Shown piece after piece: positions 22,014 to 30,577 of a DNA stretch of 64,000 bases. A model generated the notes under the pieces. That model was not told the origin of the DNA. It did no database searches and worked only from the letters and a program-made list of their open reading frames with translations. This DNA comes from Ilyonectria destructans. Its lineage: Eukaryota > Ascomycota > Sordariomycetes > Hypocreales > Nectriaceae. The translations under genes were made by a program, and so were the position numbers. The stretch is from the NCBI GenBank assembly GCA_020740775.1, contig JAHEWK010000030.1, forward strand, positions 408,287 to 472,286, given 5' to 3'. Each line of letters begins with the position of its first letter. The stretch's first letter is position 1.

Positions 22014-22426
22014 CAGGCTTTCTATCTATATTCCATACTCCATACAGGCCCGTATGGAATATGGAATATGGAATGCACCTCGTATGGAAGCTTATTCCAT
22101 ACGTATGGAATACAAAAAAATGACGTCATCTCTCACACTGCCACTATCGTAAAGAATCAGGTTTGGGAGCTCTGCAATTCAGTAATTGTACAGTGGTTTA
22201 CCTGCTGTCGGCTGCAGACAGAGCTGAGATTGAAGTATGAAACAGCATAAACGATGGGTTTGGGATCACTCTGAAACAGACTGCAATAGCGGGGATAATA
22301 TTTTCCGGAATAATCCATTATTCCATACGTATGGAATACGGACGGCCCGTATGGAATATGGAGTATGGAGTATGGAACATTCCATACTCCATCACTTATT
22401 CCATACGAGTATGGATAGAAAGCCTG
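22014..22426. mobile_element. 413-bp hAT-type MITE with perfect 8-bp target duplication
   Basis: Perfect 13-bp terminal inverted repeats, CAGGCTTTCTATC at 22014-22026 and its complement at 22414-22426, are flanked by the identical octamer CATCTCAT at 22006-22013 and 22427-22434. An 8-bp duplication and CAG-type ends are the signature of hAT transposition. Both subterminal regions are packed with TATGGAATA/TTCCATA units, including the 16-bp palindrome TTCCATACGTATGGAA twice; these are probably transposase-binding sites. No coding frame lies inside. Confidence 0.88.
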
Positions 22427-22518
22427 CATCTCATGAGTCATGGACTAGATCCGCATCCGTTTCCAGCCAGTGTGACCTCGGAAAATGCAGCCAGAGTACC
22501 CTGATGACGCTATGCTGC

Positions 22519-22839
22519 CTAAAGTTTCGGCAAATGATCCTCCAGAAGCATGTATACAGCTCCGGCACCGGCAGCAAGCTGCAAGCCTAGGCCTTCATAG
22601 GCGTGTACACGAGGTATCGAAACTGCAGGGAGCTTCTCCCTCACAAAATCCATCATAGCGACCTCACAGGCAGTGGCATATGCTTCATCTTCTTCTCTGA
22701 CAGTAGTTGGGATGTCGGAATACCGGGATACCGGGATGTTGAGGTAAGTGAACCCGAGTAAAGATTGACTACACGGGCCGCCCGTCACCGACAGTCCTCT
22801 CGAAACAAAGACTGAGGAGACTTTAGCTTCGAGGCCCAC
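22519..22839 (-). pseudogene. Phosphotransferase (APH-like) fragment
   Basis: The minus-strand frame contains EVAMMDFVREKLPAVSIPRV followed by HAYEGLG and GAVYMLLE. This resembles the N-lobe of fungal aminoglycoside-phosphotransferase/choline-kinase-like proteins, in which these blocks precede the ATP-binding loop. The frame stops soon after, and no catalytic HGD or DWE motif follows before the MITE. This is a fragment of about 100 residues in a family of 300-500. Function lost; assignment from conserved wording only. Confidence 0.55.
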
Positions 22840-23068
22840 AAGGATTGTCCAGGGTCAGTGTTTTGGGATCACCGATCAGCAGAGCATGGTGTACAAAGAA
22901 CGCCCCGGGTCCAATGCTCAACCCAGCCCTCAAAGCCATCCTCCCAGTCAGTCTGGCGAACAACCCCTATCCCACTACTCTACAAGGAAGCTGCAATCCC
23001 AACGATCAGAGTCATCCTTGAAGGCATCCAGATGAGACTCGGCCAGCGCATGAGTAGTAGTAGTAGTA

Positions 23069-23308
23069 CCGTAACAACTCGGTCATCTCGGGCAAGAGGC
23101 GTGCTCCACTGTGCCCCCACTGAGCCGCAGGAAGCATAAGAGAGCGAATCCAATGTATTGCTGTCATAGTGGCTCCTCCACTTTTCCACTATTACCCGTA
23201 GAATTCTATCATCGTACTGGGCCTCCTCTGCTTTCCTGCAGCCCAGTGGGGTTTCACTGGGGTCTCAGTGGAGCACGCCTCTTGCCCGAGATGACTGAGT
23301 TGTTACGG
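23069..23308. repeat. 240-bp MITE with 43-bp terminal inverted repeats
   Basis: The left arm at 23069-23111 and the right arm at 23266-23308 are inverted copies that differ at one position. Both start CCGTAACAACTC at the outer end. No target duplication could be recognised. The right end directly abuts the hAT transposase fragment at 23309. A (TAG) microsatellite precedes the left end. Confidence 0.75.
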
Positions 23309-23917
23309 ACTCTCGACCCTTCGAAACGAGACGCCTACATTAAGCAGAACTGGCCGGATGAGTGGTACGACAACGCAATTGGCGGAGCACAAGCGATTTG
23401 GGAGGAAGAATACAATATTGAGCTCCCTACTAAGCCTCCGGCCGCTCCGAGCGCTGTCGCGGACTTTGTGGAATATGAGAGTAATAAACTAGCTCAGTTG
23501 GCGAGGAATATGAAGGTAAAGACCGCCGTGTTGCGTTCTGAGGATGATTTCATGACCTTTATTGCCGCTCAGCCGATAGAGATCGATTCTACGCCGCTTC
23601 AATGGTGGTGCGCATCTGAGCAGCGGAGAAGATATCCACGACTTAGCCGCATGGCCATGGCGATACTCTCCATCTCACCAGAGTCATCCGAGCCAGAGAG
23701 AGCCTTCTCTGGGGCCCGCAGGACGTGCTCATGGGATAGGCTGCGGATTAAATGTGCAAACATTGACAGGGTAGAGTGTATAGGCAGCTGGCTGCGCGAA
23801 GGTCATATCATACCTACATCCCGCGGTGGATTTGGGTTACCGATGATGTTTTCCGCATTAAAAGATGATCTTACTGATTCAGATGACGATTTAGAAGACA
23901 GGGAGGATATTGATTGA
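23309..23917 (+). pseudogene. C-terminal fragment of a hAT transposase
   Basis: Open frame of about 200 residues: LDPSKRDAYIKQNWPDEWYD, a WWCASEQRRRYPRLSRMAMA block, ILSISPESSEPERAFSGARR and a Ser/Asp-rich acidic tail. The block around SPESSEPERAFS is the hAT C-terminal dimerisation region. The RNase H-like catalytic core and the N-terminal zinc finger are missing, and the left edge is cut by the MITE at 23069-23308. The sequence differs from both larger hAT transposases in this window, so it marks a third hAT family. Confidence 0.8.
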
Positions 23918-23926
23918 TATTACCTA

Positions 23927-24115
23927 GTGAAGATTGATCTCGACCTTGCTATTCAGGAGCAACGAGAAGGCACATCGGGAACAAAAGGTAAGACTGGCAC
24001 AAGGGCATTCATGGCCATTGGCGCACTTCTAGGCGAGCAGCATTATTTCATGCACGACCTCGAGTCGTTCTTCTGGGTGCTCTTCTGGATATGCATTTAC
24101 TGCTTGAACGAGGGT
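23927..24115 (+). pseudogene. FunK1-type fungal protein kinase fragment
   Basis: A short frame reads KIDLDLAIQEQREGTSGTKG, KTGTRAFMAIGALLGEQ and HDLESFFWVLFWICI. This is the activation-segment and C-lobe region of the FunK1 (fungal-type protein kinase) family: D-L-D-L corresponds to the metal-binding DFG site, and HDLESFFWVL is the family hallmark. N-lobe, catalytic loop and C-terminus are absent. The fragment sits 10 bases behind the hAT remnant and was probably carried along by rearrangement. Confidence 0.75.
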
Positions 24116-24373
24116 CTGACATCCGGGACCCCACCAACAGTTACAGGGGCAATACAACGCGGAGAGGAGGGAGCAGGGGAAACGGTCCACACCTCCGGGC
24201 ATGGGTGAAGCAACATGTCCGTACCCGTTGGTCCATGTGTGGGGCAAGCCCCAAGGCGGACCAACTAAGCAAGCTTAGTTGGCCACAAAAATCTGGAACA
24301 GTCACAAAAAGCTGGAACATCGGCGGAGCCCGATTTTCGCTGTGTTTTGCCTCCCTCTTTATATTCTAGGTTT

Positions 24374-25330
24374 CTATTGCAGTCCAAGATCAAATTTGTG
24401 GCACAAACGAAGGAAGACTGAGGCCATTGGCGATCCGGGAGATATGACATTCTGATATTGCTGCAGACACCGCTGCTTGTGTACCCAGGTCTCGCCGTTG
24501 TAAGAGACACCTCCCATACAAATCACGCAGTACCAGCGTCTCTTGGCCCTTCCAAGCTGGCTTCTTGCGCAGCTCTTGTCTTTCTGATGATCTATTGTAT
24601 CTTCTTGTGCCCCGGAATGTGTTGTTGTGGAGGGCACGGCGTGGAGGCAACTTCCGGGTAGGGCGATGACTCGTATAAGGGCGTAACCGGTGGTGAAGAT
24701 CGCTGCTATTGCAGTATCTCTTGCGCCTTTCGAACTTGTGTTAAATCGATGAACTTGAGGTCTTCTTCTCCTTCTTCTTCTTCTTCGTTCTTACTGTCGG
24801 TGGGTAGCTCGCTAAGGTTGATATAAATAGAATCGTCGCTTCCAGCCAGTACAGTCCAATCTACTGCGTTCAGTAGCTTCAGTGTGTATCTTACTTGGCG
24901 TATTAACTCCTTAACTTCTAGAGGCAGTTATATTTCTATTATAAAGCTGTCAGTCTTCTTATTGAGGAGTTAAGTTATCTCAGAATATTATATATCCATA
25001 GAGAGATATTCTTTATCCTTGCCTGTATATTCAAGCCACTACTTAAACTGCAGGTTCTTCTTAATACTATCGACTATAACCTCCTTGCTCTCTCGCCACT
25101 ATTCTCTAAGCTTCTCTATCTCCCGAAGAATAATAGACTGAGTGAAGTGAATTTGAGCCTTATATTCCTTCTTATGAGACTCAGCGATAACCTCTTCCTG
25201 CTGTTTATGGAGCTCTTAGAGACTCACGTTATATGAGAAATCTCCTTGTGGCTTTGCTTTTTTGCCCCTCTTTTTCTCGTGATAATACTTCTCAATATGC
25301 ATTCTCCGGTCGTCAATATATATGTAATGG
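24374..25330 (-). pseudogene. Decayed gene in the AT-rich block (unknown product)
   Basis: Reading the minus strand from 25330 gives one long but interrupted frame: EKYYHEKKRGKKAKPQGDFS, KKEYKAQIHFTQSIILREIE, an acidic run followed by FIDLTQVRKAQE, and an end at 24374 with RWYCVICMGGVSYNGETW and VHKQRCLQQYQN. Several TAG/TAA codons break it, as expected if CAG, CAA or TGG codons were mutated by RIP. The product would be a charged, coiled-coil-like protein with a short Cys-containing tail. No family is recognised. Its position beside the DDE element at 25.6-29.3 kb suggests it could be a further gene of that element, but this is only a suggestion. Confidence 0.4.
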
Positions 25331-25599
25331 TCTCAAGGTAGTATATTGCAACTAGCTAGGCCACTCTACAGAGTATACCAAACTTAAGGAAAGAAGAAGA
25401 AGAGAAAGAGAGTAGAGGAGGTCCATCCATAAATATACTCGTCATGGTGGCTTAAAGGTAAAAAGTGGGCCACGAAAGGCCGAGGGTTCCCGAGGCCACC
25501 TACGGGCACAGCCCGTTACATAAACCCAGACTGGGTTTGTTGTTATTTCTGTAGAGAGAATATTATACCTTTAACTCTTCCTTCTTCTGCCAATCCTCA
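25331..25599. other. Spacer within the AT-rich block
   Basis: Small palindromes occur, such as AACCCAGACTGGGTT near 25525. No gene seen. Confidence 0.3.
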
Positions 25600-26640
25600 A
25601 ATTGATATAGTCGATTTGACTGAAGACAGCCCAATCCCACCTACATACGCACGATCACGACGACTCCAATATGCACCTGCACCTGTAATGACTATCCCTT
25701 CCTATAATCCTGCTCAACTGGAATCCGCTATCAATTAAGGCAACCAAAGCCGAAGTCTCCACGCTCAAGCTACCCGAACGAAGCCGATACCCAATACACC
25801 CATTGAGTTGGCAATTACCTTATATACAGCAGCATATAAGTGTATATCAAGCGGTCAATTGGATATCAGGAAGTGGCAGTCTGGATCTCCTACTATCGCT
25901 GGGAGAGTTGGCAATTGCTTTGTTATAAATGCAATATATAACTATCCTTTACATACGGACCTTATGAGATCAGTTGCTGCACGTGTAACAACTGATGCAA
26001 TATATCGGGCCGTTGACTGGGAGTTTATTTCTGGTTGCACCAGTAATAGTTCGCAAAGTATTATTTTCTTTTCTCAGGAAGTTCTAGAGACAACTTCTCT
26101 TGCTGTATTTCTCAATGCAATCAATCCTCAAAGTCCGCATCCAACCAGGGTCAATCTTTTACTTCTTTATGCTTATAAAGCGAAAGAGGAGGAAGATAAT
26201 ATAATTACCCCTATTCCAGTGCGAAAGAAGAAGGTTAAGGGCGAAAAGGATCTATCTCTTTCAATACAAAACAAACCCCCAATACAATCTCCAATTAATT
26301 GCAAACAAAAGGCATCTATATAATTAGCTCCAGTAACAGATAAGAAGGTAAAGGTAGACAAGAAAAAAGAGGAGGTATTAGTCTTACTAGAGAAGTCTAA
26401 TAAAGAAGATAACTTAGCTGCATTCTTCGATACTGATGTGGATAGATCGGATTTAAATGGACAAGATAATATAGTTATAGAAGTAGCTGGGTAAGGTAGT
26501 GAGGATTTAGAGGCACTTATATCAGATAATGGAAGTAGAGAAGTTATTAAGGAAGATATAATTAGTATAGGGCGGAAGACTGGCAGTAAATAGCCACTAC
26601 CTCTATTAAGTATAGTAACTCGCCAGCGTAAGTAGTTTCA
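25600..26640 (+). pseudogene. Decayed plus-strand accessory gene of DDE element A
   Basis: A frame starting near 25600 reads QIDIVDLTEDSPIPPTYARS, meets a TAA at about 25737, continues open through 25808-26323 (IELAITLYTAAYKCISSGQL, then DWEFISGCTSN), and goes on after another stop as a Lys-rich then Asp/Glu/Ser-rich tail to about 26640. IVDLTED resembles a SUMO-interaction core. No known family is recognised. It is convergent with the minus-strand DDE transposase that follows, the same arrangement as the 39790/40675 pair, although I cannot align the two plus-strand proteins. The stops fit RIP. Confidence 0.5.
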
Positions 26641-28264
26641 ATCTTCTCAAGTCTTTTCCTTTATTAATCAGCTGCTATCTATAAATCAAACACTTTAATG
26701 TCAATATTCTGAGCCTGTAGAATTTAACTAAGTCGATCTCGTCCATCTCGAGGTCGGTTAAATAAGGATAGTTATGGTGAATTCCCATTCTGAATATAAA
26801 GAGCCAATTCACCTCGTAGAAGATTATACTCATCTAAAAGTGGATATATAATAACGTTTGAAATTTCTGATAAAGAGCCAATTATCCTTATAATAATATC
26901 TTGACAAATAGATATTATTTCTTCTGGCAAGAAAGCATCCAGATCAAATTGATTAAGTTCAAAGGTTTCCTAACAGAATCTGAATCGATCAGGTGGAATC
27001 TCTTCAGCAAAGTTCCGTGCAGTCTCTGAATTGAGATCATAATATAGAACTGAGGGTTGTCTAGGTTGAACATATAGTCGATTGGCTTGACGGCGAATAG
27101 AATAGCTATTTCAGACTCATATAAATAAGATTAAGTCATATCGGATTGGATTTATAAAGATGAATAGAATAGCAATACAATCAGGAAGAGAGCCACCATC
27201 AAAAAGCCTATTTTCTATCAGCTATTGGAAGTATATCTAATCGAAGAGAATTAGTAAAGTTTAATAAGGAATAATAGAAACTTACCCTCCATAATCCTCC
27301 ACGTACTTAATAAAGCTAATACCACCAGCTCTCAATTCGAGTATTATAAATACTTCGTCCAAAAAACCAACAATCCTTAAACTCAATTGGAACTAACTCT
27401 GTTCTAAGTCGTTTCTTTCTATTCCCAGAAAGAAAGTAATATAAGCCACACATTAAAGCTGTTTCCCCTCTATAATCAGATCGAATAACTCGTGGCATTA
27501 TACCACGTTGCCGCAGAACTGATAGATACTGTAAGGCAATATTCCAACTTGTTGCAGCAGAATATCCACAGTAAAACCATATAATATATCGGGCATACCC
27601 ATCAATACCAGTATAGATCTTAAAGCCCTATTACTTAAGCTTATCATAACCATCAAGAGACCATACCCAGTCAGGCCCTAGAACAATAAAGTCATAACGT
27701 TAAAAACGTACTTTACCCTATCGATCAGTAATACTTTTAGGTGTAAAGTCTCGATAAACATTATACAATACATCGCGACGGATGATATAATATTATTGCT
27801 GCATATAGGTGTAAAGATAGCCTCGACTATAGTTTTGGATAACAGTTGAGACTTGTTAAAGTCTATAAATATATAACTTTATAACTTCTCTATAAGATTA
27901 AGCTTTAAGCTTTAAGCTTTAAAATATAGCTTATAAATTCTAATAAAAATCTTATAATTATATACTAAAATACAGTATATTGTTGATATTTACACTGTAT
28001 GACTAATCAGCCCGAATCGGCTTATTAATCTATCCGCGCTTTGAAATCAATTGATTTTAAAGTATACGCTATTTGGAATCAATATTACTCAATAAGGAAA
28101 GTACCTATAAGGACAAATGCAATACCATAAGAAAGCTGGAATTTAGGGCTTCCCAATGGTATATATATTGTCTTGATACAATAGCTGGATTTTAAGCAAA
28201 TTATCTATAAAAAGGCTGAGACCCCCTGGGTAATTCCAGACTTATTTTTATACCACTATCACTA

Positions 28265-28699
28265 ACGTATATGATAAGCGAGCGGCGCAGACAAGCGAGC
28301 GGCGCACTCTGATTTTCACCTTAAATTGCGAATTTCAAAAAGTTCTTAAAATTTCAAACTATACTAGAAATAGCTATAATTTTGAATATATATCTACTAA
28401 GTATATAATAATAAGTATAAGCTTTCCTAAATTTTCAGAAAAATCCTTTATAGAGTTATTTAGAGGAATCTTATTCGCACTGTTCTTTTTCTTGTTTTTA
28501 ATTTTAAAAGGTTAAATAAATTAATTAAATGTCTAAGAAAAATAGCATCTTATGACTTTTTTAATTGAGTATTTAAAATTATTTTTCTAAAAATCCTCAA
28601 GCTACAGAGTCTATTTTAGAAAATTTACAATTTATACTTTTAGCTGTACAGTATAAGTGCGCCGCTCGCTTGTCTGCGCCGCTCGCTTATCATATACGT
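28265..28699. mobile_element. 435-bp TA-flanked MITE (family M, copy 1)
   Basis: Arms at 28264-28308 and 28656-28700 are perfect 45-bp inverted repeats. Each starts ACGTATATGATAAGCGAGCG and contains a 17-bp unit, AAGCGAGCGGCGCA plus three bases, twice in tandem. TA flanks both ends. The AT-rich interior has no reading frame and ends with ACTTTTAGCTGTACAGTATA. Copy 2 lies at 29901-30328. The GC-rich arms stand out sharply in an AT-rich block, which suggests insertion after the RIP damage. Confidence 0.85.
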
Positions 28700-28740
28700 T
28701 ATATCATACACTATTAATACACTATCTTATACTATCTTAT

Positions 28741-28908
28741 ACTATCTACCTCTTATCTATATATACCCCTTAACCTTATATCCTTTATTAGGATATTTCT
28801 TTTATAATTATATTACTTTATTCCACTATCTACCTCTTATCTATATATACCCCTTAACCTTATATCCTTTATTAGGATATTTCTTTTATAATTATATTAC
28901 TTTATTCC
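28741..28908. repeat. 84-bp perfect tandem duplication
   Basis: 28741-28824 is repeated exactly at 28825-28908, starting ACTATCTACCTCTTATCTAT. Identical copies point to a recent event. Confidence 0.85.
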
Positions 28909-29293
28909 ACTGCCTTATAACCTCCAACAAGACTTAAGACTCATCATAAAAGAAGATTCGTACAAGTTCTTGAGCTATTTGAAGCTGGTTATTATCTTAT
29001 CGTCTGAAAAGACCAAGTTCCCAACGGATCTTATAAAATCCAGTTAAGCTTAAACTGAACCCCTTATCTTGAAGCCGGCGTAAGATAATAGCATCTTTTA
29101 AATACTCATCAAAGAATATTGACTTGATTCGCTCTCGTAGAGGTTTAGTGTCAACTGTACGCCGTTGACGGAGGAGTTCCTATTTCTGTAGAAATCGGTA
29201 AAGAACTGCGCGACTGACTTGGATGTTGTAATTGGTAGAAAGAGAAAGTATAATATTTGAGATTGTTGTATCTTCATCAATTAATATAGTAAT

Positions 29294-29421
29294 TGTCACG
29301 GCCTGGTCCTCCGGACAGCAGTTGGCTTAAAAGAGCAGCTAGTGTGCCCAGTAGTCGCCATCACAGCGATTATTGACCAATCTTTTGCCCTATGGTACAG
29401 CGGTCTAGCACAACCGTTACA
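29294..29421. repeat. 128-bp direct repeat, copy 1 (TG...CA ends)
   Basis: Starts TGTCACGGCCTGGTCCTCCG and ends CAACCGTTACA. It recurs at 29644-29771 with one visible substitution. TG...CA ends and the shared start with the LTR at 30541 (TGTCACGG) suggest LTR-derived sequence. Confidence 0.65.
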
Positions 29422-29460
29422 CGATAATCGCTGCAGGCGGGTGGTCTTAGGTTCGATTCC
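29391..29460 (+). other. tRNA-like Pol III promoter boxes
   Basis: TGGTACAGCGGT near 29393 resembles an A box, and GGTTCGATTCC at 29450-29460 is a perfect B box, about 58 bases on. A clean cloverleaf could not be folded by eye, so a tRNA-derived SINE or tRNA pseudogene is more likely than a functional tRNA. Confidence 0.4.
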
Positions 29461-29643
29461 AGGGTTTGGTTGTGCCTTAGGAAGCCCGTTCCGGACCGCT
29501 CACAAGGTGCCCAGTTGAACACGCGCACGGAGGGCAGTGCGGGGTAGCCTTGGGGGTTGGCTAGCTGCCACACCGGATAAACGTTTAACCTTCCGGCCCG
29601 GATTCCAAAGGCTCGGGACGAGCCTTGTGGGAGGGGAGCATCG

Positions 29644-29771
29644 TGTCACGGCCTGGTCCTCCGGACAGCAGTTGGCTTAAAAGAGCAGCTAGTGTGCCCA
29701 GTAGTCGCCATCACAGCGATTATTGACCAATGTTTTGCCCTATGGTACAGCGGTCTAGCACAACCGTTACA
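29644..29771. repeat. 128-bp direct repeat, copy 2
   Basis: Second copy of 29294-29421, exactly 350 bases further on. It contains the A-box-like sequence but breaks off before the B box, so the tRNA-like unit itself is not duplicated in full. Confidence 0.65.
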
Positions 29772-29900
29772 GTAATATCCTGACGGAGAGGGGTAAGGTC
29801 TATTTGGGGCCGAGGTATGTTAAATAGAATAGAAAGAGGGGAAAGAAAATTTAGAAAGAAAGATAGAGAATATATAGATTAAATAGAATAAGTAAATATA

Positions 29901-30328
29901 ACGTATGTGATAAGCATGCCGGTCAAATAAGCTTGCCGGACACTTATACTGTACAGCTAAAAGTAACAATATCAATTTTTCAAAAACGGGATATATAACT
30001 ATTAAAAATATAAAAAAATCATTTTTAGATATTTAAAAAGAAAGAAAATAGTATAGTATTTTTCTTAAATTTTTAATTAGCTTATTATATATAAAAATAT
30101 GAAGATACACAGTGCGAATAGGCTTTTTCTTAATAACTTTATAAATAAAAATAAGCAAAATTTCATAAAAAACTTTTATATAATGTATTATATAATTAAC
30201 CTATATTCTAAGTTTTAGCAATTTTAGGCTTAGTTCTGATTTTTAAGAAATTTTTAAAAATTACGATTTAAGGTATAAAATATAAGTGACCGGTATACTT
30301 ATTTGACCGGCATGCTTATCATACACGT
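29901..30328. mobile_element. 428-bp TA-flanked MITE (family M, copy 2)
   Basis: Arms at about 29900-29947 and 30281-30329 are imperfect inverted repeats starting ACGTATGTGATAAGCATGCC. TA flanks both ends. It shares with copy 1 the terminal ACGTRTRTGATAAGC and the interior ACTTATACTGTACAGCTAAAAGT. The block between them differs: here CCGGTCAAATAAG-type units replace the GCGAGCGGCGCA units. Confidence 0.82.
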
Positions 30329-30355
30329 TATGTTTAGTAAATAAACCTTTAATTA

Positions 30356-30541
30356 TGTGAACGGCCTCTAGTAACTGTATTCCAGCTATCTAGTCCAGGA
30401 TGCTATTTACATCAAAGATGAAGAAGAAAGAAAGAAGTTCCTCAGTGCCCCTGAGCTGTGGAACGATTTCTCATCCCTGGCGCGCACGAGCCAAGTACGT
30501 CTTGCGGCACAGCCGCAAGGATATGGGCCCTGGCCCGTGAC
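30356..30541 (-). repeat. Putative 3' LTR of the Ty3/gypsy element
   Basis: Reading the minus strand after the polyprotein stop, the sequence begins TGTCACGGGCCAGGGCCC at 30541 and a TTCACA end falls at 30356, about 186 bases. It includes a perfect hairpin, CTTGCGGC-ACA-GCCGCAAG, at 30501-30519. The 3' boundary is tentative, and no 5' LTR remains in the window to compare. Confidence 0.5.
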
Positions 30542-30577
30542 ATTACCTCCCCTCCCCCCGGGAGAAGAAGTTGAGGG

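Larger units (their letters stand above)
26870..29290 (-). pseudogene. RIP-damaged DDE integrase-core transposase (element A)
   Basis: Three separated pieces on the minus strand match the transposase at 40675-42367. N-terminal helix-turn-helix part: 28920-29290. Catalytic core: 27300-27690, with GPDWVWSLDGYDKLK, IDGYARYIIWFYCGYSAATS, MPRVIRSDYRGETALMCGL and CWFFGRSIYNTRIESWWY, giving the D, D and E of an RNase H-fold nuclease. C-terminal part: near 26880-27150, with RQANRLYVQPRQPSVLYYDL. TAA/TAG codons interrupt the frame and a MITE (28265-28699) and an 84-bp duplication lie inside it. The family is the uncharacterised integrase-core type seen in many fungal genomes. The copy is dead. Confidence 0.75.
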
